Both the position numbers and the translations under genes were made by a program. A model generated the notes under the pieces. That model ran no database searches. It saw only the letters and a list, made by a program, of their open reading frames with translations, and had not been told where the DNA came from. Below are positions 10,101 through 16,938 of a stretch of DNA of 20,840 bases, in pieces. The stretch is from GCA-020356105 sp964347475 (GTDB lineage: Bacteria; Pseudomonadota; Alphaproteobacteria; UBA8366; JADFVY01): contig CAYFYY010000078.1 of NCBI GenBank assembly GCA_964347475.1, forward strand, positions 1-20,840. Direction: 5' to 3'. Numbering within the stretch: position 1 is the stretch's first letter; the number at the start of each line of letters is the position of its first letter.

Positions 10101-11587
10101 GTGACCCGCCCGGTTTCGAAAATCGCGCTGCCGGCGACCGAACCGCGGATCCTGGCACCCGACACCGTCCCGTCACCGATGTTCAACTCCGCCAAATTCA
10201 GCAGCTCGGCCCGCGCAACCGTCACGCCGGTACGATCGCCGAGTGCCGCGTTCAACTCTGGCAGCGGGCTGCGGAACTGCGTCAGGGTCGCCCGCGCCGT
10301 CATGCCGATGGCGGCGGCGCGACCGATCGGACCATCCGGGGCAAGACGCGCGTGCAACTCCATCCGCTCAGTCGACCAGGAATCGAGGGCAAGGCCATCG
10401 ATCACGGCGTCGAATTCGATGTCGGGATGGCTCAGGGGCCCTTCCAGGCGCCCCTCGACGGTCGCGCCCCCAAGCCTGGCAGGCAGGATGAGGGGCGCAA
10501 TCCTCGCGGCGTCGCGCGTGACGATGCGGAGATTCCCCTCGATGTTGCCGTCCGGGAGCGCCAGATCTGCGGCCCCGTCGGCCTCGATGGCGGCACTGCG
10601 CAGGCGGTGCGCCGTGACCGTTAACGGGCCGGCGCCATCCGGGCGGGACAGCGTTACCGCAAATTCGGTCTCGGGGCCGAAAACGGAGGTCGCCGTCGGC
10701 CCCGCCGCCGGTCCCGGCCGGCCCCGGCCGTCCAGCGCGATACGCGTCCGCCTGTCGCCGAGCGAGACCGTGAGCCGCGAGTCCAGCGACGCCAGCTCCT
10801 CCGCATCGAGCGATACGGTGCCCTGCCAGTCCGCCGCCGTGCCCTCCCCGGAAACGGCAAACTCGATCGCCGGCAACTGCGGAAGCGCCATCAGGCGGGC
10901 CACCAGGCCACCCCGCGGCTCCGAGAGCGTGGCCCGCAGCTCGAGCTGGCCCGTCGCCGGGTCGTAGCCGAAAATCGCGTTGGCGCGGCCGGCGACGGCG
11001 TCCGTTCGCCCAATATCCAATTGCAGGCGGATCTCATCCGTGCTGACGGCCATCTCCGCGCTCGCCCGCAGATCCGCGGCAGCGCCGAGCACCGGCTCCT
11101 CCAGACGCAGCCGCTCGACGGCAACGCCTCGTACAGCGATATCCAGAGGCGGGATCCCCGGCGCCGCGCCCTTGTCCGCCGGCGCCGCCACGATCGGACG
11201 TCGAGAAAACGCGATTTTGCCCGCGGTGGCGGCGTCGACCTGGAGGCGGCCCGCGATGAGGGACAGCGGCCGCCAGTCGAGCGCCAGGGCACGGATCGTC
11301 AGCCAGTCCCCCTCGCGGTCGGCGACCGTCAGTTCGTCGATCCGGATCTCGCCGGGCAGCCGCCCGTCGATTCGCCCGATCGTGACCGTGCGGCCCGGCT
11401 GCGACAGCGCCGATTCGAGATATCGGGCGAGCCGGGTGCGGCCGGTCTCCGTCTGCAGCAGGGCGTAGACGCCAACCAGCACGAGGCACAGCAGCGCAAG
11501 CAGCGCAGCCGCCACACTGAGCACGCGATGCCTTCGCACGGCGCTAGAAAGCCTGGCCCAGGCTGACATAGAACTGGTAGTCGTCAT
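7187..11587 (-). CDS. tamB: Translocation and assembly module protein TamB (DUF490)
   Basis: A 1466-residue AsmA-like protein. One N-terminal membrane helix (about residues 22-44) anchors it in the inner membrane. It is followed by a very long beta-rich periplasmic region with repeated short strand pairs, a proline-rich linker (GVPPPPPAPKP), and the conserved C-terminal TamB domain with GRYDFVGKIFTLRQGSISF, SIPEYPQDEVLSRVLF and EALQLGQAVA. TamB works with TamA to carry material, including autotransporter-like proteins and probably lipids, between the membranes. It directly follows tamA. The ATG at 11587 overlaps the tamA end by 44 bases. Other possible starts are ATG at 11569 and GTG at 11524, the latter with GAAGG six bases upstream and keeping the whole membrane helix. 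The identity is firm; only the first 20 residues are uncertain. Confidence 0.95.
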   Translation of the reverse strand: MTTTSSMSAWARLSSAVRRHRVLSVAAALLALLCLVLVGVYALLQTETGRTRLARYLESALSQPGRTVTIGRIDGRLPGEIRIDELTVADREGDWLTIRALALDWRPLSLIAGRLQVDAATAGKIAFSRRPIVAAPADKGAAPGIPPLDIAVRGVAVERLRLEEPVLGAAADLRASAEMAVSTDEIRLQLDIGRTDAVAGRANAIFGYDPATGQLELRATLSEPRGGLVARLMALPQLPAIEFAVSGEGTAADWQGTVSLDAEELASLDSRLTVSLGDRRTRIALDGRGRPGPAAGPTATSVFGPETEFAVTLSRPDGAGPLTVTAHRLRSAAIEADGAADLALPDGNIEGNLRIVTRDAARIAPLILPARLGGATVEGRLEGPLSHPDIEFDAVIDGLALDSWSTERMELHARLAPDGPIGRAAAIGMTARATLTQFRSPLPELNAALGDRTGVTVARAELLNLAELNIGDGTVSGARIRGSVAGSAIFETGRVTAGGRIELDDVSSLSARVGRPLQGRLHTSYHVTQDPADGLSIDLDGTLHDGRFDLPVAEALVGPEAAIAGRIGRSAAGHWRISDITVSGRGATATGAISVPPGTGTIAVDYAATVSDLAPLGLADPARPGGTLEIRGKAAGPAANPAVDGVATLIDAAPGGFALERLTARYALPGPARELTGRIEIEGRNALLPDLAGRTDIAIEKDSIRLAGLRLTSRATTVEGRLAIPLAGPPLTGTLKIEADDLGTWSPVAGRPLAGKVSAVATLTAEETRQQVALEGSVTAFALNGTVVSQELSATAKITDALGERGLAISVKSGAGRVGPVQLRSLTADIAGTMSDARVGLRADADFRGPVRLDVEGTVQRKDDRTVVTIAKLTGQAMGAPVALQRPAVIDMGPAGDLVDADLALAGGTMRAKLRRTPKEVSIEAAVRAVPLIALWPDAPPQADKSMIDADATVSGRVARPTGSFRLAVTGLAAGESDTRPEGLTLSMDGQLRDQRIVATGRLAGLAGVAADIDATVPVQVSLAPVVVRLDEAVPASGRIVFKGPIEPVVAMAGLDRHRLEGNADIEMTLSGPLRDPHIDGRVELTEGRYENLDTGTILAGVRIRARPSNETITIDEATASDDGSGRVTATGKISFGGTDRMAMSLDVMLDKARLVRRDELTAVSSGTVSLRGTAAERVISGRLNIEEAEVRLIGGTTPDVVQIEVEETGTPPAGVPPPPPAPKPSNTHLDLVISMPKRVFVRGRGLESEWGGELQVSGTTAAPRIQGELRPLRGRYDFVGKIFTLRQGSISFTGAEEVNPALNLSAERVATDLTAIIRVTGTARRPIIRLESIPEYPQDEVLSRVLFNKSTGRLSATEALQLGQAVATMTGATDGGGIMDFGRKMLRLDVLELKGAEDAPDGTSGQAGVEAGKYVTDDVYIGIESGAAGETGATVEIEVTPRLKIEGDVGQKEKEKIGIKWKRDY

Positions 11588-13364
11588 CGATGCCGTCCCG
11601 CTTGTTCAGGGGGAAGGCCACGTCCAGGCGGATCGGCCCGGCGACGGTGAAGTACCGCAGTCCGAGGCCGGCCGCCCACAACAGGTCCTCACTGAAATCC
11701 GGCGATTTGTCATCATACACGTTGCCGCCTTCCGCGAAGGGCACAAACCCGAATTTGTCGGTGACCTGCCAGCGCAACTCGAATCCGGCCTCCACCACCG
11801 AACGACCGCCGATCGGATCGCCGTCCGTATCCAGGGGACCGACCTTCTGGAATTCGTACCCGCGCACCGATCCGCCACCACCGGAGAAGAAGCGCTTGGT
11901 GATCGGTATATTCAGCGTTTCCGCACCAACGATGGTCCCGATGCGGGCGCGGACCGCCGGGACCAGACGGCGTTCCTTGCCAAGGCCATAGTAGGCCGAG
12001 CCGGACAACTCGAACACCGTGAAACTCACGTCGTCCTCGATCGTTGCGAAATACGGCGTTACGCCGATTTGCAGCCGCGTTCCCGTGCGGGGGTCGAGCA
12101 GATCGTCCGTGCCATCGCGCGATGCGTTGAGGGGAATGCCGACCAGGCCGTAGGTCGAGTCGACGCCGTCCTCGTCGATACGGGAATATTCGGCCGATAC
12201 GCTGATGCCGGCCGTCCAGATCTCGCGGTATCGCTTCTCCAGGCCAACGAGTCCACCGGCTGTCTGCTCGTCGTAGGCGTCGGTCTGCTGGCTTCGGGCC
12301 GTGCCGTTGAGGCGCAGGGTCAAATCGCGTTGCAGGAATTGCGGTTTGCGGAAATCGACGACGCCCTCGTGGCGGATTTGCGAAGCCTCGGCGGAAAGTC
12401 TCAGCCGTTCCTGGCGACCGGCAAGATTTCGGTGCTCCCACGACAGTTCGCCGCCGACTCCCTCGGAGGTGGAGTAATTGATGCCGGCCGCGATCGTGCG
12501 ATGCTTCGCCTCCGTGAGATCCGCGGTGACCGGCAGGGTCCCGTCGGCCGTGACGGTATCCGCCGGTTCGATGTGGACCGACCGGAACAGGTTGGTGGCG
12601 GCCAGGATCCGTCGCGCCCTGTCGAGCTGGCGCTTGTCGTAGGTCTTGCCTTCCGGCCAGTTGAGGATCTGGCGCAGATAATCCTCCTCGACGTCGGTCA
12701 ATCCGGAAATCGACAGAGGGCCGAAACGTGTGGCCGGACCGGGGTCGACCCGCACCCTGACCGTGAGCGCGGCAACGTCGTGGTCGACGACGGCCTTGCG
12801 TTCCACGACCGCCGCCTTCGGACGGCCCGTTTGCCCCAGAACATCCAGTAACTTGTCTGTGATCGCCACGATGTCGGCACCACGGCCCGGCATGTCGGGG
12901 ACGTAGCCGAATCGCCCCGCATCGACCGGCAGCGTCTCGCTGTCGGCCCGATCGCCAACATAGGAAATGTCGAACGACTGCACGCGATATTGCGGCCCCG
13001 GCGAGACCGTCAGCCGGATGGCAACCGGCTCGGCCGTCTCATCCGTCGCGGCCTCGACGGTTCCGCCGTAATATCCTTCCGACCGCAAGACGGAACGCAG
13101 GGTATCGACATCGGTGGCCGTCCGCCGACGCAACGCGGCCCGGCTGCTCGGTGGCTCGCCCTTCAGCAGGACAAGCTGCGAATTGGCTTCGAGGACGTCG
13201 CGCAGCTCGCGCGGCAGGTCGCCCTCGAGCGAGACGGTGTATGCGATGCCGGATGTCGACCCGATCGAAAAGGGCAGGATCTTTTCCAGTCCGTTCCTCT
13301 CACTGCAACCGGACAGCAGCAAGGCGACTGCAGCAAGAATCGGGGCGAAGAAGGATGTTTGCAT
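11544..13364 (-). CDS. tamA: Outer-membrane assembly factor TamA (Omp85 family)
   Basis: A 606-residue Omp85 protein. After the signal peptide there are three POTRA-like domains up to about residue 280 (for example FGPLSISGLTDVEEDYLRQI), then a 16-strand-type beta barrel with the Omp85 signature RFFSGGGGSVRGYEF and a final strand YQFYVSLGQAF ending in Phe, as expected for recognition by the Bam machine. It pairs with TamB, encoded immediately downstream with an overlap. The start at 13364 is chosen because the signal peptide begins there; earlier in-frame starts (ATG at 13385, TTG at 13403) are less likely. The signal ends in LLLSGC with Cys20, a lipobox-like sequence, which is unusual for an Omp85 protein. 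The signal N-region has no positive charge, so the export route is not certain. Confidence 0.93.
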   Translation of the reverse strand: MQTSFFAPILAAVALLLSGCSERNGLEKILPFSIGSTSGIAYTVSLEGDLPRELRDVLEANSQLVLLKGEPPSSRAALRRRTATDVDTLRSVLRSEGYYGGTVEAATDETAEPVAIRLTVSPGPQYRVQSFDISYVGDRADSETLPVDAGRFGYVPDMPGRGADIVAITDKLLDVLGQTGRPKAAVVERKAVVDHDVAALTVRVRVDPGPATRFGPLSISGLTDVEEDYLRQILNWPEGKTYDKRQLDRARRILAATNLFRSVHIEPADTVTADGTLPVTADLTEAKHRTIAAGINYSTSEGVGGELSWEHRNLAGRQERLRLSAEASQIRHEGVVDFRKPQFLQRDLTLRLNGTARSQQTDAYDEQTAGGLVGLEKRYREIWTAGISVSAEYSRIDEDGVDSTYGLVGIPLNASRDGTDDLLDPRTGTRLQIGVTPYFATIEDDVSFTVFELSGSAYYGLGKERRLVPAVRARIGTIVGAETLNIPITKRFFSGGGGSVRGYEFQKVGPLDTDGDPIGGRSVVEAGFELRWQVTDKFGFVPFAEGGNVYDDKSPDFSEDLLWAAGLGLRYFTVAGPIRLDVAFPLNKRDGIDDDYQFYVSLGQAF

Positions 13365-13427
13365 CTCTGCCCCGCATGTTGGCATGAAATTGCGGCAAAA
13401 CAAGGCTGGAAATCGGCAATCCGGCGC

Positions 13428-14120
13428 TCAGTGGGCGATTGCGGGTACACCGAACACGAGGCCATGGAGCGGCACGAGCGTCGCATACAGGGCGAGGCCG
13501 ATCACAACGGGTTTCCAGCCGATGCCCCGCCAGTCGATGCGGGTGCGCCCCTGGATCGCCGCAAGGAACGGCGTCGTCGCCGTGGCGGCGGCAAAACGCT
13601 GCCATGCGGCGCTGCCGCACAGTCGCCGGCGCCGGCTGTCCACCAGCGCCGGCGCAAACGCGGCGAAGAGCAGGAATGTGCCGAAGAACAGCACGCCCGC
13701 AAGGTCGCCGTTGGCGACGACATGGCCGGCGCTCCACAGGATCAGCGCCCAGGGCGCCGGATGGCGCGTCAGACCGAGGATTCCAGGCGCCGGATTGTCT
13801 CTTTCGGGCAACCGGTCGCCACTCAGCCCGGCATACGGTGTCGTAAAGCTCGCGACCGTCAGGAGCAGCGCAATCGGCATCGTAAGCGCAGGCACGGCCC
13901 TCAATATGGCCAGGGGCGGCCACAGCTCGAGATAGGGGGCGCGGACATAGGCCCAGTAGGCCGCCGCCATTCCAAGCACCGAAATGATGCCGTGAACCGC
14001 CGCATAGCCGCGACGCCCCAGTCGCCGCACCAGCGGCTCGCGGAGGAGCGGCCGCGATATGAGCGTATGCACCGCCACAAACGCCGCCAAAAGCGCGATC
14101 AGCGGCAGGAACCCGGTCAT
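13428..14120 (-). CDS. NnrU family membrane protein (second of tandem pair)
   Basis: A 230-residue protein with about six hydrophobic helices. Features shared with its upstream neighbour are an N-terminal-helix His (His18), the TRHP motif at 118-121, AGHVVANGD with His133, and a C-terminal QGRTRIDWRGIGW. These are hallmarks of the NnrU family, named from a denitrification cluster and related to the plant heme protein Z-ISO. The conserved histidines may bind heme, as in Z-ISO; this is inference. The ATG at 14120 overlaps the stop of the preceding paralogue by ATGA. No nir or nor gene lies nearby, so a role in denitrification is not supported by context. Confidence 0.85.
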   Translation of the reverse strand: MTGFLPLIALLAAFVAVHTLISRPLLREPLVRRLGRRGYAAVHGIISVLGMAAAYWAYVRAPYLELWPPLAILRAVPALTMPIALLLTVASFTTPYAGLSGDRLPERDNPAPGILGLTRHPAPWALILWSAGHVVANGDLAGVLFFGTFLLFAAFAPALVDSRRRRLCGSAAWQRFAAATATTPFLAAIQGRTRIDWRGIGWKPVVIGLALYATLVPLHGLVFGVPAIAH

Positions 14121-14833
14121 CGAACGAGTTGCAGGATGAAGTCGGGAACGATCGTCTTGCCCGAAAGCCAGGGGTGCAGGAACGGCAGCGCGACGGCGAG
14201 TGCGATGCCGCCCGCGAGGCGTGCCCATCCAATGCCATGCCAATCGATCCGCGTACGCCCTTGCAGGGCGGCGACGAACGGCACGACGGACGTGGTTATC
14301 GCCACCGGGCCCCAATCAGCGCCCAGGGCCGCCTGGCGCCGTCGGTCGATGTGGACCATCCCGCCAAAGGCCAGCAGTGCCATGCCGCCGAAGAGAACGA
14401 GGCTTGCGACGTCGCCGTTGGCGGCAATATGTCCGACGGCCCACAGCGCGACTCCCCACAGGAAGGGATGACGCGTGATGGTGACAATTCCCGAGGCCGG
14501 CTGGGGATCGCGCGTCAGCGACTCGCCGCCGACCATGGTGACGGTCCGCGTCGTCAGGCCGGCGACGACCAGAATGCAGGCGAATGGCATCAACACGGCG
14601 GGCACGTGCATCAGGCCAGGACCCGCCTGCCACAGTTCCTCATAGGGCGCCGCGCCGTAGGCGACGATGCTCCAGGTCAGCGTTGCCACCGCAGCGAGGG
14701 AGTACACGATCCGGAACCCGGTGTCGCCAAGAGCCCCGATCAGCGGCGTTCGCACGCTGATGCTGGACAACACGAAATGGCCGCCGACAAAACAGCCGAC
14801 GGCGACAATCAGGACTTCGATCGAGCCGGCCAT
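14117..14833 (-). CDS. NnrU family membrane protein (first of tandem pair)
   Basis: A 238-residue polytopic membrane protein of the NnrU family. It carries His19 in the first helix (GGHF), TRHPFLWG at 120-127, AVGHIAANGD with His135 and QGRTRIDWHGIGW near the C-terminus. These match the following gene position by position, so the two are paralogues from a tandem duplication that has since diverged. The start ATG at 14833 has only a weak Shine-Dalgarno. It follows the small ORF ending at 14887 by 53 bases on the same strand and may share its transcript. Its biochemical function is unknown; the family has been linked to nitrogen oxide metabolism and to heme-dependent isomerisation in plants. 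Confidence 0.87.
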   Translation of the reverse strand: MAGSIEVLIVAVGCFVGGHFVLSSISVRTPLIGALGDTGFRIVYSLAAVATLTWSIVAYGAAPYEELWQAGPGLMHVPAVLMPFACILVVAGLTTRTVTMVGGESLTRDPQPASGIVTITRHPFLWGVALWAVGHIAANGDVASLVLFGGMALLAFGGMVHIDRRRQAALGADWGPVAITTSVVPFVAALQGRTRIDWHGIGWARLAGGIALAVALPFLHPWLSGKTIVPDFILQLVR

Positions 14834-14886
14834 CGACCGATTATCGCGGCGGCAGGATCGATCGTCCAGCCCGCTATCGCCCGATT

Positions 14887-15111
14887 CTAACCCTCATCGC
14901 AGATCTTGTCGGCATCATGGACGAGCCGCATTGTCGGCTGTTTCCGGATCTCGAGAATGCATTCCAGTTCCGCGATCGCGGCGCCGATCAGGTTCATGGC
15001 GATTTCCATGTTGCCTTGCTCGGCATGAATGTAGCCTGCGGCAAGATAGAGTTGCTCGAGCTCCGCCTTGATCGTCTCCTCGGTGTGCTCGTTTTCGCTG
15101 ACAACCATCAT
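14887..15111 (-). CDS. Small helical protein of unknown function (second after luxI)
   Basis: A 74-residue acidic, mostly alpha-helical protein beginning MMVVSENEHTEE, with a central amphipathic stretch (LYLAAGYIHAEQGNMEIAMN) and a Cys-containing helix AELECILEI. There is no signal peptide, membrane helix or motif I can name. The ATG at 15111 is preceded by GAGGA at a seven-base spacing, which supports a real gene and this start (a second ATG follows at 15108). It is read in the same direction as luxI, 83 bases after the previous small ORF. Its YL...A...G......L...ELEC pattern resembles the neighbouring small protein, hinting at distant paralogy. Possible roles include modulating LuxR or LuxI, but this is speculation. 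Confidence 0.6.
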   Translation of the reverse strand: MMVVSENEHTEETIKAELEQLYLAAGYIHAEQGNMEIAMNLIGAAIAELECILEIRKQPTMRLVHDADKICDEG

Positions 15112-15165
15112 CGCTCTATCCTCATGCTTGAATATCTTCCCTTTGCCGTTGCGGGCGGCGGGTCC

Positions 15166-15180
15166 TGCGGCCGAGCCGCA
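15166..15180. repeat. Perfect 6-bp inverted repeat with 3-base loop between the small ORFs
   Basis: TGCGGC and GCCGCA flank a three-base loop in the 83-base gap between the two small ORFs. No T-tract follows on either strand, so it is not a standard terminator. It could be an RNA processing or attenuating hairpin. Confidence 0.4.
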
Positions 15181-15194
15181 TGGCAAGCGCCGTC

Positions 15195-15413
15195 TCAATG
15201 CTGAATGGCGCGACGCTGCTCCGGTTGCTCATCCTCGTTCGCGGCAAGCTGCACGCATTGCAGGTCAAGATTCACGTCGTTCAGTTTGCGGGCAACGTCT
15301 CCCAGACCGGCCGAAAGTGCGACGCCGATCAGGTAGGAAACCGCTTCGCTCATGTCCGAGGCGATCTGCCTGGCGCCGCCGCCCGTCACGCTGCGCTTGT
15401 CGTCAATATTCAT
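15195..15413 (-). CDS. Small helical protein of unknown function (first after luxI)
   Basis: A 72-residue protein starting MNIDDKRSV, with a predicted helical core from about residue 18 to 55 (SEAVSYLIGVALSAGLGDVA, then a helix ending in LDLQCV) and a charged tail. There is no signal peptide. The start codon overlaps the luxI stop by one base (TGATG), with GAGGG eight bases upstream, so it is translationally coupled to luxI. The core is loosely similar to the second small protein. The arrangement suggests a product made together with the signal synthase. I do not recognise the family. Confidence 0.65.
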   Translation of the reverse strand: MNIDDKRSVTGGGARQIASDMSEAVSYLIGVALSAGLGDVARKLNDVNLDLQCVQLAANEDEQPEQRRAIQH

Positions 15414-16048
15414 CAGGCCGCCCTCATGTCCTCGACGAGTTCCGGGATCCGGCCGTCCATGCACAGAACGCTGGCACCGAATCCATACCGCTCCCGCGCG
15501 CCGACCGGCTCTATGGAGCGCACGGGAATGCGGAATGCCGACTCCATGCGCCCCTCAATGAAGGAATCCTCGCCGAGCCATTCGAGGTCGCGCGGAAACA
15601 GCCGCATGGCTTGGGCGCGCGACGTCACGCCGATCAGCTTCTTCGCACCCTGCATCTCGAGATATTCGGTGACGCCGCACAACACCTCGGCGAGCGCCCG
15701 CTGGCGCATCCGCCTGTCGAGCAAGATGTCGGCACACAGGCGTGTCCCCTCCCAAACCTCCGGTGACGTAGGCAGATCCGTCTCTTCCGCAAGATGCGGC
15801 CAGAACGATTTGACCATGTAGGGTTCCGTCGTCCGCAGGAGACGTGCCATGCACCGAGTCTCGCCGCAGGCGTCGCGCCAGAGCAGATAGACCGCCGACG
15901 GCGTGTCGAACCGATCGTATTCCATGCCGTCGAAATGGGCGTGGTCGATGCTGCGACAGCCGACAAACATGCGGTAGCGAAGGCGCGCCTGCGACGCGAG
16001 GGCATCGCCGAACAAATGCGCCGTGGCCAGCGTGACGACATCAATCAT
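15413..16048 (-). CDS. luxI: LuxI-type acyl-homoserine-lactone synthase
   Basis: A 211-residue cytoplasmic enzyme that makes an acyl- (or aryl-) homoserine lactone from S-adenosylmethionine and an acyl donor. Conserved LuxI residues are all at their usual positions: Arg24, Phe28, Glu43, Asp45, Asp48, Arg69, Phe82, Glu100 and Arg103 (in EGTRLC). The usually invariant Trp34 is Ile here (GCRSID at 30-35). The segment GMEYDRFDTPSAVYLLWRD is of a type found in alphaproteobacterial synthases. The start has a strong Shine-Dalgarno (GGGAGGAGGAAA at 16066-16055). The gene lies just downstream of luxR on the same strand, with a lux box in between, so it is expected to be auto-induced. The acyl chain made cannot be predicted from the sequence. 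'luxI' is used as a family symbol. Confidence 0.93.
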   Translation of the reverse strand: MIDVVTLATAHLFGDALASQARLRYRMFVGCRSIDHAHFDGMEYDRFDTPSAVYLLWRDACGETRCMARLLRTTEPYMVKSFWPHLAEETDLPTSPEVWEGTRLCADILLDRRMRQRALAEVLCGVTEYLEMQGAKKLIGVTSRAQAMRLFPRDLEWLGEDSFIEGRMESAFRIPVRSIEPVGARERYGFGASVLCMDGRIPELVEDMRAA

Positions 16049-16108
16049 GTCCCGTTTCCTCCTCCCGGTATGCCAGGAACGAGGAAATCAGGCTTCCGCG
16101 CACTAAGA

Positions 16109-16128
16109 TACTGTCGAGTCCTACAGGT
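16109..16128 (-). promoter_or_regulatory. lux box (LuxR binding site) upstream of luxI
   Basis: On the minus strand the site reads ACCTGTAGGACTCGACAGTA. Its first ten bases equal the classical lux box ACCTGTAGGATCGTACAGGT, and the second half keeps ACAG. The site lies 16 bases after the luxR stop and about 60 bases before the luxI ATG, consistent with LuxR overlapping the -35 region. A poor -10 (TGATTT at 16090-16085) sits at roughly the expected distance, as for activator-dependent promoters. Confidence 0.8.
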
Positions 16129-16143
16129 AGCCCGGCCGCGGCC

Positions 16144-16851
16144 TCAGAGGCTCAACAGCCCTCTCTGAATCGCTACCACGACCGCGGCAATCCGACTCGA
16201 TGCCCCTAGCTTGGCCATTGCGTTGGAAATATGGAACTGGGCGGTCCGTTCCGAGATGCCCAAGAGCTGGCTGATATCCCAGGCGCTCTTGCCGGCCTTG
16301 CACCAGCGCAGGCACTCGCGTTCACGCGCCGTCAGCACGATCGGCTGTTCCATGCCGGCCTCGGGGTGCGCGCGCCGCCAGCGCACGGCGTCGAACTGCA
16401 CGGCCAGCATGTTGATGTACGGCGTGAATCGCTCGGTATCGGCATTGCGTTCGCGGCAGCTCAGGCTGATCACCGTCGTGTTGCCGCGCGGCCCGTGGAT
16501 CGGGACCGTGATCCCGTCGGCAACGCCGACCTCGTTGCACGCATTGAAAAAATCCGTTTGCCTCTGGGAAAGTTCGATGCATCGTGCAATGTCCTTCCAG
16601 TGATACGGCAACCGCGCCGTCATAGCGATCGGCAACACCGGATCGATCTCCTGGAAGCCGGAATCGAAGTAGTACTCCGGATACCCCTCCGGACAGATGA
16701 GGATCGGCAGGTCCATGATGTCGTTGCCGCAGACCTCGGCCACGATAATGTTCTCGTAGCCGAACTCGCCCACGGCCGACTGGAACAGGCCGAGCAAATC
16801 CTCCGACGCCTGCGCGCGGTTTGAGGCTTCTATAAAGTCGTCGACCCTCAT
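16144..16851 (-). CDS. luxR: LuxR-family quorum-sensing transcription regulator
   Basis: A 235-residue protein with an N-terminal autoinducer-binding domain (about 15-160) and a C-terminal LuxR/FixJ helix-turn-helix (about 170-230). Ligand-pocket residues align with TraR numbering: Tyr61, Asp70-Pro71 (EIDPV), Trp85 and Gly113 (DGITVP). Position 57, normally Trp, is Tyr here. HTH landmarks are LTARERECL with Glu177 and Leu181, then GKSAWDISQLLGISERTAQFH. The start at 16851 is chosen because AAGG lies close upstream and residues 1-12 of a longer frame from 16887 look non-coding. It is the cognate regulator of the adjacent luxI and should bind the lux box just after its own stop codon. No lux box was found upstream of luxR itself. 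Confidence 0.93.
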   Translation of the reverse strand: MRVDDFIEASNRAQASEDLLGLFQSAVGEFGYENIIVAEVCGNDIMDLPILICPEGYPEYYFDSGFQEIDPVLPIAMTARLPYHWKDIARCIELSQRQTDFFNACNEVGVADGITVPIHGPRGNTTVISLSCRERNADTERFTPYINMLAVQFDAVRWRRAHPEAGMEQPIVLTARERECLRWCKAGKSAWDISQLLGISERTAQFHISNAMAKLGASSRIAAVVVAIQRGLLSL

Positions 16852-16909
16852 CGGCCTTCGCTGCCGGCCGCCTCTCCGCAACGGCAAGCATACCGTCCCG
16901 AGGCGGCCT

Positions 16910-16938
16910 ATTATCCCTCATTCCTTGGAACATAATAA
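16910..16938 (-). promoter_or_regulatory. Candidate luxR promoter
   Basis: On the minus strand GATAAT (16915-16910) resembles a -10 element, and TTATTA (16938-16933) lies 17 bases upstream as a weak -35. Both fall in the AT-rich island before luxR and within the inverted repeat at 16915-16951, so binding at the repeat could control luxR. Confidence 0.35.

Noticed and set aside
7901..10624. A 907-codon open frame on the plus strand opposite tamB
   Set aside because: High-GC shadow of tamB: its composition is dominated by Arg, Gln, Gly, His and Asp, no fold or motif is visible, and the opposite strand encodes an unmistakable TamB.
13428..14833. Denitrification gene cluster suggested by the NnrU name
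   Set aside because: No nitrite, nitric oxide or nitrous oxide reductase genes or their regulators occur in the window.
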